Positions 30,265 through 38,463 of a stretch of 51,608 nt of DNA are shown in pieces. Within the stretch, counting starts at the first letter, position 1. The number at the start of each line of letters is the position of its first letter. A program made the position numbers and the translations under genes. The stretch comes from a virus: the IMG/VR virus record IMGVR_UViG_3300045973_000968, positions 1 through 51,608 of that record, one strand, 5' to 3'. The notes beneath the pieces are model-generated. The model saw nothing but the letters and a program-made list of their open reading frames with translations, made no database searches and had not been told where the DNA came from.

Positions 30265-31751
30265 GCAAAAAACAAAGCCTACTTAAATTATTTTCCCAAG
30301 ATAGGGATTATAACTATCACGTTATAAAGTTAGATGATCAAACAGGTCACCTAATATATTTAATGAGAAATGGATCTGAATTAATTTCAGATTCTTTAGA
30401 ATTTGCACCAACATTAATTGTTGAAGAACTTATTATTGAATGCGGTATAATTATGGAAAAAATTGCTCCAGCAATTTTCTTCACAGAAGAAGATAACACA
30501 GGAAAATTAAAATATGAACTTGGCGAAAAAATTTCAGAAAATTCCGATTTTTCAGCATTTATAGAATCTATTAAAGATGAATATCGTGCTCTGGAAATTA
30601 GAGACACATTATTATATAAGAAAGATCCTGAAGCTTATAAAGAAGCTAAGAAAAAAGAAAAGGAAGAACATCAGAAAGAGCTTTGGGACGAAATGATGAA
30701 CCAACATTCAGAAAAAATAAATCAAAGAGAAAAATATTTACTCGAATATAATAATGATTTTGTGAAATTACTTGCTGATCAATTTGAAGGTGAGATTGAA
30801 TTTGAAAAAAGAAATTTTAATCTAAATTCAGAATTTGAACATCTTGTCAGCAACCTAATTGATGCTGAAACTTGGATTAAAATTGAAGAAAAACCATTTA
30901 TTTGCAAAATTGAAATTGTATCTCTAGAAAAAGATAGAGTTAATGTATATTTAACAGACAATAATGAATATTCATATACTGCAACTTTAAGATTTGATAA
31001 AATATATCTAATTACAGAAAATGTAGAAAGACTAGATAATGAAAAACCTGAGAAATTACCAGATTACAAAGTATTATCAATCATATATAGCGAAGAGTTA
31101 TCATTATTTAATAAAATAGCATCTGAAGATAAAGAATGGGAATTTAAGAATGATGCAGATAGATTTGAAGCTACTATTGATTATTTAGTTCCTATTTTCA
31201 AAATTAAAAAAGATGAAAAAGAAAAGGAATATGTTGATAAATATAATAAAGAGCATCCTGATGAAGAAGATTCTGAAGAACTTGTGGATTATATGAAAGA
31301 GCATCTTAAAGATAATGATAGCGATTGTAAATGTGGTGGTAGTTGTGATGATGGTGACTGTGAATGTGATGGAAACTGTGGTTGTGGTAGCTCAGATAAT
31401 AAATCGAAAAAGAAAAAGAAAAAGAAAAACAAGAAAAAAAATAAGAAACTTGCAAATCCAAGCGATTGGTACTTTGATGTATGGGTTTCTAAAGATAAAT
31501 ATGATCCTTCTTGTATCGCATTATCAAAAGAGTGTAATGGTTATTTAGATGATCAACTTGGTTCTCATAATTTATCACAAAATGTTATTGATGCTTTGAA
31601 TAAAGCAGGTATATTTGGTGACAGTGAAATGATGGAAGCAGTTTGGGAAGTTAATGATTATGAATCAAAAACAAAAGAAGACATCATAAAAAGTATGGAG
31701 AATGAAGGATTTATTTATAGTAAAGGAATGCTTGGTGATTTTGGAATGTAA
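30261..31751 (+). CDS. Large hypothetical protein with metallothionein-like Cys cluster
   Basis: A 496-residue protein. The first 350 residues are acidic and helical without a recognised fold. Near residue 355-372 lies CKCGGSCDDGDCECDGNCGC, with eight Cys in 20 residues, followed directly by a Lys run (KKKKKKKNKKKNKK). The last 100 residues are globular (SDWYFDVWVSKDKYDPSCIA; NVIDALNKAGIFGDSEMMEA). The cluster could bind several metal ions; the poly-Lys could bind nucleic acid or membrane. It is coupled to the upstream gene by ATGA overlap. Confidence 0.72.
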   Translation: MSKKQSLLKLFSQDRDYNYHVIKLDDQTGHLIYLMRNGSELISDSLEFAPTLIVEELIIECGIIMEKIAPAIFFTEEDNTGKLKYELGEKISENSDFSAFIESIKDEYRALEIRDTLLYKKDPEAYKEAKKKEKEEHQKELWDEMMNQHSEKINQREKYLLEYNNDFVKLLADQFEGEIEFEKRNFNLNSEFEHLVSNLIDAETWIKIEEKPFICKIEIVSLEKDRVNVYLTDNNEYSYTATLRFDKIYLITENVERLDNEKPEKLPDYKVLSIIYSEELSLFNKIASEDKEWEFKNDADRFEATIDYLVPIFKIKKDEKEKEYVDKYNKEHPDEEDSEELVDYMKEHLKDNDSDCKCGGSCDDGDCECDGNCGCGSSDNKSKKKKKKKNKKKNKKLANPSDWYFDVWVSKDKYDPSCIALSKECNGYLDDQLGSHNLSQNVIDALNKAGIFGDSEMMEAVWEVNDYESKTKEDIIKSMENEGFIYSKGMLGDFGM

Positions 31752-31778
31752 AAAAATTAAAAAAAAAATTAAAAAACC

Positions 31779-31809
31779 TTGCGGGGTAAAAAAATTATTA
31801 TTATATTTG
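31779..31809 (+). promoter_or_regulatory. Consensus Bacteroidota promoter (TTG-N20-TATATTTG)
   Basis: TTG at 31779-31781, a 20-nt spacer and TATATTTG at 31802-31809, 35 nt before the ATG at 31845. It drives the coiled-coil genes of the envelope block. Confidence 0.78.
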
Positions 31810-31844
31810 TCGGCATAAAAAATAACAATTAAAAAATTATAAAA

Positions 31845-32591
31845 ATGAGTTTTAGAGATTTATTCGTAGTACCAGAAGGAGGTGCAAATAGCGGGGTAAA
31901 ACCTGTTCAATCAAACACACCTGAAAAAAAGACACAAGAAACTAGTTTTCCAAAAACAACGTTTCCATCCTCTTCAGAAACAAAGTTTCCGTCAACGTCT
32001 GAAACAAAGTTTCCGTCAACTTCTACTGATAAGTTTCCACCTATAAAATTCAACGATCCTAAATCTGATCCAAATAATCCATTTTTGGAACAAATTCTTG
32101 ATGTGTATGATAAAGGTTTCACGAAATTGAATCAACCTGGATATGACTTCTTCGAATTTTACAAATCTGTAAGTAAAGCTGGAATTAATAATTCTCAGGC
32201 TTATGAAATGGCATTTGAAATGGGTCAAGCTATGGATGCTAATGTATCAAAGCAATCATTAATTAGTCAAGCAGATTATTACATTTCAGAACTTATTAAA
32301 GTTTATACTGGATTCAATGCTGACGGTCAAGCTAAAATTAATGATTTGTCAAACAAAAAAAGTTCAGAGTCACAAACTTTATCATCGGATATAAGTTCTT
32401 TGAAATTGCAGTTGGAAGCCATTCAAAATCAAATTCACAGTAAAGAAAATGCTCTCGCTGAAATTGATGGAAAATATCAGCCTAACATAAATGAAATATC
32501 TTACAAATTAGCCGCAAATGATATGGCTAAGGAAAGATTTGTATCAAATATCACACAAGTAAAAAACAATATTACAAACAATTTAAAATAA
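31845..32591 (+). CDS. Coiled-coil protein with KFPSTS repeats, 248 aa
   Basis: The N terminus has a short MSFRDLFVVPEGG, then Ser/Thr/Pro-rich repeats (KFPSTSET-like, encoded by 24-bp DNA repeats around 31980-32035). A helical domain with YDFFEFYKSVSKAGINNSQA and a long C-terminal coiled coil (SSDISSLKLQLEAIQNQIHS) follow. No signal peptide or TM, so it is cytoplasmic. It is cotranscribed with the membrane coiled-coil protein 9 nt downstream. The function is unknown. Confidence 0.72.
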   Translation: MSFRDLFVVPEGGANSGVKPVQSNTPEKKTQETSFPKTTFPSSSETKFPSTSETKFPSTSTDKFPPIKFNDPKSDPNNPFLEQILDVYDKGFTKLNQPGYDFFEFYKSVSKAGINNSQAYEMAFEMGQAMDANVSKQSLISQADYYISELIKVYTGFNADGQAKINDLSNKKSSESQTLSSDISSLKLQLEAIQNQIHSKENALAEIDGKYQPNINEISYKLAANDMAKERFVSNITQVKNNITNNLK

Positions 32592-32600
32592 ACAAAAATT

Positions 32601-33707
32601 ATGACAGACGTAGACAGTAATGTAAGAAACTTGCCGATTTTTAAACACTTCTCAGAAAGTGAAATTTCAGCAAATGTTGAATCGTTCCGAAAAGGTGAAA
32701 AAGGACTATTCTGGTTCTTTAAGCTAGGAGTTTTAATCGCAATTGCATGGGCAACTTGGGTATATGTCCTTCCACCTGTGTTTCAAGCTGCTGGACAGTT
32801 TATTGCAGCAGCATTAGTAGTAATTGGACTTATTTTCGCAGTAATTGCTGCTCCAGTTATCATCAAAGGTATCAGGATATTCACCAGGTTTCTTCACAAA
32901 AATCTAATAAAATATGATCCTTTTGCCGAATTGTACAGACAAAAAGCAATGATGCTTGAAAATCAAAAAACATTCCGTGTTGCGAAAGGTACAATAAATG
33001 GATTGCGAAGTGATTGTGAAATTGAGGCTGACAAAAATGAAAAGGATGCAAAAACGTTACAGTCCAGAATTTTAAGTCTTGACACCAAAGCAAAAAACCT
33101 TAAATCTTCAATGGATGAAATGGTAAAAAATGGTGGAATGGCTGCCAAAGGTTCAGATGATTATGTAAACGCAAATGCTGAATTATTTAAAGCAGTTTCA
33201 GAAAGTCAGCGAATCGCATCACAACTAGCTCAGGCTAAAGATTTTGTTCAAAAATATGGAGCACGGGCTGCTATTATGAAGAAATTCGGTCAAAAATTGG
33301 TTATGGTTGAAACATCTATGGACATTAAAATATTGGACTTTGATGCTACAATTGGAATCTTGAAGAAAGATTATGATTTTGCTGAAAAAGCTAAATCAGC
33401 TACCGATGCTGCTAAATCTGCAATGTTATTCTCAAAAGGATGGGAATTAGAATACGCTCTTGAAGTTGTAACAAATACAATCTCTTCTGATATTGCAATT
33501 ACATCCGGTAATCTTAAAGATATTGATTCTTTAACAAAGAATTACGCACTTGATAGTGATGAACTATACTCTAACTTGGACACTTTAGCAAATAACATCA
33601 GAATTGGTAATGATGTTGTTCCTGAAGCTAAAATGTATAACAATCCAGAATATGCATTAACACAGTCTGATCAAACAAAAGCTGGTGGATTTGAATCAAT
33701 TTTTTAA
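32601..33707 (+). CDS. Membrane coiled-coil protein, 368 aa
   Basis: Two hydrophobic segments (FFKLGVLIAIAWATWVYVLP; FIAAALVVIGLIFAVIAAPV) near residues 35-95 are followed by about 200 residues of charged coiled coil (ILSLDTKAKNLKSSMDEMVK). A C-terminal helical part ends in GGFESIF. The layout recalls PspA-like or scaffold proteins attached to the inner membrane, which is inference. With the upstream coiled-coil gene and the SBP/OmpA gene downstream it forms the core of the envelope block. Confidence 0.75.
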   Translation: MTDVDSNVRNLPIFKHFSESEISANVESFRKGEKGLFWFFKLGVLIAIAWATWVYVLPPVFQAAGQFIAAALVVIGLIFAVIAAPVIIKGIRIFTRFLHKNLIKYDPFAELYRQKAMMLENQKTFRVAKGTINGLRSDCEIEADKNEKDAKTLQSRILSLDTKAKNLKSSMDEMVKNGGMAAKGSDDYVNANAELFKAVSESQRIASQLAQAKDFVQKYGARAAIMKKFGQKLVMVETSMDIKILDFDATIGILKKDYDFAEKAKSATDAAKSAMLFSKGWELEYALEVVTNTISSDIAITSGNLKDIDSLTKNYALDSDELYSNLDTLANNIRIGNDVVPEAKMYNNPEYALTQSDQTKAGGFESIF

Positions 33708-33758
33708 CAAAAACAAAAAATAAATTATAAAAACCTTTCATTTGTAGAAAATAATGTT

Positions 33759-33766
33759 TATCTTTG
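33759..33766 (+). promoter_or_regulatory. Bacteroidota-type -7 box TATCTTTG
   Basis: TATCTTTG, followed by a leader of about 60 nt before the ATG at 33829. A TTTC 19 nt upstream, or TTTG at 14 nt, is the nearest -33 element. Confidence 0.6.
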
Positions 33767-33828
33767 TCGGATAAATATTATTTCTACAAATAAACAAAAA
33801 AATTAGTAATCATTAAAAATTAAAAAAA

Positions 33829-35706
33829 ATGGGAAAAATTTTGAAAATTAGCAGGGCAACGACTCTTGCAGAAGCAGTTATGGTATTAGTAGCAATTGTT
33901 TTAATTGCTGGGGGTGTATATTGGTTTGCACCTGGACTTCGAGTTGATAAGTCTAAACAGTTGTCAGGATTGACACTTAGTAAAGATCATCTCGATAATG
34001 TTACCAAAGGAGCTATGATTTCTCTTCCTTCGAACGAAAGTTCAAAAGTTAAACAAATTAAGAGTGTTTATGGTAATGCTGTACCAACAGATTGGAATGA
34101 AGATTTTTCAACAAAAGTTTCATCTCAGCCATTAAACCGTATTGCAGAATATGCTTGGAACTGTAATAGCGGTATGATTTCTGCTCTTGGAGGTCCACGA
34201 ACCACAAAGGGATCGCTAATGGAAGCATCTGGTATTAACTTAGAACTTGTAAGACTTGATGGTGTATCTGATTTGCGTAATATGTTAGTTAAATTCGTAG
34301 AAGAATTCGCATCAGGTACAGAATATCCTAAATCTGATAAATCCGCATTTGGTGTATCTATTATGGGTGATGGTGTTCCATTCTTCATAGCAACTGCACA
34401 GCAAATTTTGGATGATAAATTCGGGAAAGGGAAATATCATGTTGTAGCTGTTGGCGCTATCGGTATGTCAGATGGTGAAGATAAAGTTATTGGTCCACTC
34501 GCTTGGAAAACTAATCCTCAGCTTATGAGAGGTGCGTTACTATCTTCTGTTGTTGGTGATGGTGACTGGGTGGTTGCCGTGAACTTTGCGTTCGCAAACG
34601 GTATACCTGTGAACCCAGATGTTAAAACATATGATGCAGATGCATTAAACTTTACTCCATCTGAAAATGATGATTATATTAACTCTGTAAAAGAACTTAT
34701 TAAATCTCAATTAACTGGATTTACTATTCCTCTTAAAGAAGTTAAAAACGGCAAACTTACAAATAAGACAATTAATAAAAAAATTGATGGCGCAACGACC
34801 TGGACACCAGGTGACAAATTAGCATTTGATGCATTAACAGGATTTGTAGATGTTATATCAACAAAAGAATTCAATAATCAGATGGCTACTACATTAGTTG
34901 TTGTTAAAGAATGGGCGTTACAACACGAAAAGATTGTTACAACTATTTTGAAAAACTCTTATATAGCTTGTAATCAGATTAAACAGTATAATGACTGGTC
35001 CGTTTTTGCTTCAAAAGCTGTTGCTAAAACATATAATCTTGAATCGCCATCTTATTGGTATGATCTATTCAAAGGTGTCAAAGGAAATAAAGCTGGAGTA
35101 GATTATAATATTGGTGGATCAAGAGTATTGAACTATGCTGACGCTTTACAATACTATGGTATTACAGATGGTGTAAACCGTTATAAAGCTGTATATGAAC
35201 AAGTTTCTAAATATTTGACTGAATTGAATCCTTGTGGCTTCAACGAATCTGTAAAAAGTGGAGTTGTTCCTTATGATGAAGCTGTTAATTTATACTTCTT
35301 AAAAAGTATTAATGATATTGATGCTGGTGTTGCTAAGAAAGTTGACTATACTCAGACAAAAACAACTATACTTGCAAGTGGTGAATGGCATATTAACTTT
35401 GCTACCGGATCAACAGCTATTAATTCTACTAATGAATTAGAAACTATTTATGGTCTATTGATTCAAGCTGAAGATGCAAGAGTTAAGATTGTTGGATATA
35501 CTGATAATGTTGGAAATCCACAATCAAATGTAACTTTATCTAATGGAAGAGCAAATGCTGTTAAAACCTGGTTGGTTAACAAAGGTATTCCTGAAAAGAA
35601 ATTCCAAGGTGTTGATGGTTTAGGTGATGCAAATCCAGTTGCTGATAATAATACATCAGAAGGAAAAGCTAAGAACCGTAGATGTGAAATAACAATCTTA
35701 AAATAA
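33829..35706 (+). CDS. Membrane-anchored substrate-binding protein fused to OmpA domain
   Basis: A 625-residue protein. An N-terminal TM anchor (AEAVMVLVAIVLIAGGVYWF) leads into a periplasmic region resembling type-2 solute-binding proteins of the nitrate/taurine/phosphate type, with GVSIMGDGVPFFIATAQQIL. The last 110 residues are an OmpA-type peptidoglycan-binding domain (INFATGSTAINSTNELETIY; GYTDNVGNP; LSNGRANAVKTWLV; KAKNRRCEI). It would bridge inner membrane and cell wall and hand a ligand to the ABC permease encoded downstream (inference). Bacterial proteins of this fused architecture are known. Confidence 0.87.
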   Translation: MGKILKISRATTLAEAVMVLVAIVLIAGGVYWFAPGLRVDKSKQLSGLTLSKDHLDNVTKGAMISLPSNESSKVKQIKSVYGNAVPTDWNEDFSTKVSSQPLNRIAEYAWNCNSGMISALGGPRTTKGSLMEASGINLELVRLDGVSDLRNMLVKFVEEFASGTEYPKSDKSAFGVSIMGDGVPFFIATAQQILDDKFGKGKYHVVAVGAIGMSDGEDKVIGPLAWKTNPQLMRGALLSSVVGDGDWVVAVNFAFANGIPVNPDVKTYDADALNFTPSENDDYINSVKELIKSQLTGFTIPLKEVKNGKLTNKTINKKIDGATTWTPGDKLAFDALTGFVDVISTKEFNNQMATTLVVVKEWALQHEKIVTTILKNSYIACNQIKQYNDWSVFASKAVAKTYNLESPSYWYDLFKGVKGNKAGVDYNIGGSRVLNYADALQYYGITDGVNRYKAVYEQVSKYLTELNPCGFNESVKSGVVPYDEAVNLYFLKSINDIDAGVAKKVDYTQTKTTILASGEWHINFATGSTAINSTNELETIYGLLIQAEDARVKIVGYTDNVGNPQSNVTLSNGRANAVKTWLVNKGIPEKKFQGVDGLGDANPVADNNTSEGKAKNRRCEITILK

Positions 35707-35730
35707 AAATAGTTGTATTAGATAAGTAAA

Positions 35731-35763
35731 AAAAAGGAGCAATCTTAAAGGTTGCTCCTTTTT
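35731..35763. terminator. Bidirectional terminator hairpin
   Basis: AAAAAGGAGCAA/TTGCTCCTTTTT with a 9-nt loop, just after the SBP/OmpA gene. The last intact codons of the shifted HNH frame run into it. Confidence 0.88.
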
Positions 35764-36366
35764 ATGTTTCTATTTATATAACTACAAAGCGGTTGAAGAT
35801 TAGTGTAATGGATTCAATTTTAATAATTCATCTTCTGTGTTTCCATATGATTGCGGTATGATATGATCAATATCCCATCCATAATTTAACTCTCCATTAT
35901 ATAAACCTCTATTTTCCCAATTCATCCAAGATTCAAATTTAGACTCAAGATATAATCTAAATTCATCAAAAGAGCATCCTAAAATTTCAGAAGTTTTTGA
36001 ATTTTTTTGTAATCCATTATGTTTAATTGAATTTCTAATTCTATTTCTAACAGATTCTTTAAATTTACACATTGGATCTTTTCTTTTTATTTTTTGTTTT
36101 TCTAAAGCTTTAATTCGTATTAATTTAATATTTTTTTCTCTGTGTGCTTTGTGATATTTGCTATGCTTAATTTTTGTTTCTATTTTAGCATTATCTATTC
36201 GATATTTTTCTAATATAAATTCTTTATTATTTTGATAAAATAATCTACTCTTTTCATTTTTACACTCTTTACAAAAATCATTAAAACCATCTTTATTTTT
36301 TCTAGCAATGCCAAAATTATTAATTGGTTTTTCAATATCACAAACTCTACATATTTTACTTTCCAT
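35745..36366 (-). pseudogene. HNH homing endonuclease broken by a 1-base insertion
   Basis: The intact frame (188 aa, 35800-36366) has zinc-type Cys pairs (CRVCDIEKP; CKECKNEKSR) and the HNH core WDIDHIIPQSYGNTEDELLK, but ends in LNPLH and a stop. Removing one C (position 35810/35811) gives LNHYTNLQPLCSYINRNIKR, the exact continuation expected for this family, ending at 35745. So the gene carries a frameshift, real or a read error. It sits on the opposite strand within the ABC block. Confidence 0.85.
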
Positions 36367-36410
36367 AATAATATGTATATATAAATATAATAAAAGATTA
36401 ATAAAAAATA

Positions 36411-36442
36411 TTTGGTATATTAAAAAAAAATCATTATATTTG
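36411..36442 (+). promoter_or_regulatory. Consensus Bacteroidota promoter (TTTG-N20-TATATTTG)
   Basis: TTTG at 36411-36414, a 20-nt spacer and TATATTTG at 36435-36442, 33 nt before the permease ATG. The sequence after it (TATTGTT-AAATAAAT) is shared with the promoter at 38114. Confidence 0.8.
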
Positions 36443-36475
36443 TATTGTTAAAATAAATAATTAAAAATAAATAAA

Positions 36476-37246
36476 ATGTTAGGAATATTAAAACCTTTTG
36501 AAAAAGTAAAAAGTTCTACAGAATTAACCATCCGTTTAGGATGGTTAATTTCTTTGATTTTATTCTGGATTGGATTCAGTTTTACAGAAACACATCTATT
36601 TCCGACCCCTGTGCAAGTTTTAACTGGGTTTAGCACCTTGTGGTCTGAAGGATTAGTGGTACATATTGGTAGTTCATTAATTTTATGTAGTCAAGCTGTA
36701 CTTTGGTCAGTTTTCATATCATTAATATTTTGCTATCTATCACCTTTACCATTATTAAAACCTATTGCTCTGGTATTATCTAAATTCAGATATTTACCAC
36801 TAGCAGGTATTACATTCTATCTATCAATACTAATAAATGATGCTCGTACATTACAAGTCTGGGTGCTTGTGGTATTTATGAGTACATTCTTTATTACATC
36901 AATTTTAATGGTTATAAACGAAATTCCAGAAGAGGAATTTGATCACGCAAGAACACTTGGTTGCACAAGATGGGAGATGCTTTTAGAAGTGGTAATAAAA
37001 GGACGAGCAGATTATGTAATTGAAAGTGTTAGACAAAATCTAGCAATTGTATGGATGTTACTTATATCAGTAGAAAGCATACTAGCAGCAGCCGGTGGAT
37101 TAGGATTTTTAATAAAAAACTCTGATAAACTTGGAAATCAAGGTAGAGTTATCGCATTACAAATTATAATATTATCAATTGGTATATTATTAGATTTCTC
37201 GTTAACAAGAATAAGACAATTAATTTTCAGATTCTCTAAAATATAA
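36476..37246 (+). CDS. ABC transporter permease (SsuC/TauC-like)
   Basis: A 256-residue membrane protein with about six TM helices. It carries the EAA loop of binding-protein-dependent importers: EEEFDHARTLGCTRWEMLLE, then IESVRQNLAIVWMLLISVES. This loop docks on the ABC ATPase encoded 3 nt downstream. The overall pattern is closest to nitrate/sulfonate/taurine permeases. No substrate can be named. A phage-encoded importer permease is very unusual. Confidence 0.88.
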   Translation: MLGILKPFEKVKSSTELTIRLGWLISLILFWIGFSFTETHLFPTPVQVLTGFSTLWSEGLVVHIGSSLILCSQAVLWSVFISLIFCYLSPLPLLKPIALVLSKFRYLPLAGITFYLSILINDARTLQVWVLVVFMSTFFITSILMVINEIPEEEFDHARTLGCTRWEMLLEVVIKGRADYVIESVRQNLAIVWMLLISVESILAAAGGLGFLIKNSDKLGNQGRVIALQIIILSIGILLDFSLTRIRQLIFRFSKI

Positions 37247-37249
37247 AAT

Positions 37250-38071
37250 ATGCAATACGAATTAAAACAAACAATTTTGTGCCTTGATCAAGTTTCTGCT
37301 GGATATGAAGGTAAAGCAATTCTTAAAGATGTTAGTTTAGTTGAAAAGGATGTTGTCAGAGAAGGTATTGCTGCAACTGGTCAAATCGCTGCTTTTCTTG
37401 GTCGTTCTGGTAGAGGAAAATCCACATTATTCAAAGTATTAACAGGATTATCTAAGCCTATTAGTGGTAGAGTTTTAATAACCTGCTCTAAGCCAAATGA
37501 ACCTGAAGCAGCAAAAGAAGTAGGAGAAGGTGATGTTGGTTTTGTTGACCAAAAATACACATTATTTAGGCATAAAACAGTATATCAAATTATGCAATAT
37601 GCCTTGAAAAAGAGTAAAACAACGGCTGAAGAAAAAAAGAAGAATATTGATGAACAACTCACTAAATGGGGTATGATTGATCATAAAGATAAATATCCTT
37701 GTGAATTATCTGGAGGTCAACGTCAAAGAACTGCAATTATCGAGCAATTATTAACTTCCAAACATTTTATGGTTTTTGATGAACCATTTTCAGGATTAGA
37801 CGTTGGAAATATTGAAAGTGTAAAACAAGCATTTGAATTGATTTTAAGTAGTGATGAATTAAACACTATCATTTTCTCAACACATGACATCAAATTAGCT
37901 GTTGAATTAGCTGATGTTATTTATATCATTGGATATCCAGAAGGAATAACAGATCATAGCACCATTGTCAATAAATATGACTTAAAAGAGCTTGGATTTG
38001 CTTGGACTAAATTTGGTCCTGATCATTTAGAATTAATTGAATCAATTAAAGCAGATTTATTAAAATCATAA
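37250..38071 (+). CDS. ABC transporter ATP-binding protein
   Basis: A 273-residue ATPase with Walker A GRSGRGKST (51-59), Q-loop VDQKYTLF, signature ELSGGQRQR (152-160), Walker B MVFDEP (174-179) and H-loop FSTHD. All motifs needed for hydrolysis are intact, so the transporter should be active. It begins 3 nt after the permease gene and probably forms a two-gene unit with it, supplied by the SBP/OmpA protein. Confidence 0.93.
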   Translation: MQYELKQTILCLDQVSAGYEGKAILKDVSLVEKDVVREGIAATGQIAAFLGRSGRGKSTLFKVLTGLSKPISGRVLITCSKPNEPEAAKEVGEGDVGFVDQKYTLFRHKTVYQIMQYALKKSKTTAEEKKKNIDEQLTKWGMIDHKDKYPCELSGGQRQRTAIIEQLLTSKHFMVFDEPFSGLDVGNIESVKQAFELILSSDELNTIIFSTHDIKLAVELADVIYIIGYPEGITDHSTIVNKYDLKELGFAWTKFGPDHLELIESIKADLLKS

Positions 38072-38090
38072 AAAATATATACAATATTAT

Positions 38091-38121
38091 TTTGATAATA
38101 AAAAAATAATTTGTATATTTG
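38091..38121 (+). promoter_or_regulatory. Consensus Bacteroidota promoter (TTTG-N19-TATATTTG)
   Basis: TTTG at 38091-38094, a 19-nt spacer and TATATTTG at 38114-38121. A long hairpin follows about 17 nt later, so the transcript would start with or consist of that structure. Confidence 0.8.
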
Positions 38122-38138
38122 TATTGTTGAAATAAATG

Positions 38139-38198
38139 ACTAACAAGATTTTATTTTTGAGAATGTTAAAATACATTCATAAAATCTTGTTAGTTTTT
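38139..38198 (+). promoter_or_regulatory. Long hairpin after promoter (attenuator or small RNA)
   Basis: ACTAACAAGATTTTAT and ATAAAATCTTGTTAGT pair over 16 bp; an inner GAATG/CATTC stem extends it, and a T run (TTTTT) follows. Placed right after a consensus promoter and before a 62-residue gene, it can act as an attenuator, a leader element or the body of a short RNA. Confidence 0.7.
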
Positions 38199-38213
38199 AA
38201 ATTAAAATAAGCT

Positions 38214-38402
38214 ATGACAAATCAACAGAGAAAAAATATAATAAAAAAATGTAAAGAACAATCTGATTGGTCTAATTATGAATCAGGTGAGCGTGAAGTT
38301 AATCAAGATAAAATTATTGAAAAAGAATGTATATCACGTGGTTTCACATATTCTAATTTTTGCAATTGTGAAGGTAAAATATTAGAAAAATTGTTCTCAT
38401 AA
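38214..38402 (+). CDS. Small hypothetical protein, 62 aa
   Basis: A basic N terminus (MTNQQRKNIIKKCKEQSDWS) and a C-terminal region with three Cys (CISRGFTYSNFCNCEGK), a possible metal site. It lies between the hairpin leader and the MoxR promoter. No family is recognised. Expression may depend on read-through of the hairpin. Confidence 0.6.
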   Translation: MTNQQRKNIIKKCKEQSDWSNYESGEREVNQDKIIEKECISRGFTYSNFCNCEGKILEKLFS

Positions 38403-38405
38403 ATG

Positions 38406-38436
38406 TTGCTAATTATAAAAATAAATAGTATATTTG
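38406..38436 (+). promoter_or_regulatory. Bacteroidota-type promoter (TTG-N20-TATATTTG)
   Basis: TTG at 38406-38408 and TATATTTG at 38429-38436 with a 20-nt spacer, 27 nt before the MoxR-type ATG. Confidence 0.72.
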
Positions 38437-38463
38437 TATAAATAAATAAATAAAAATAAAATT

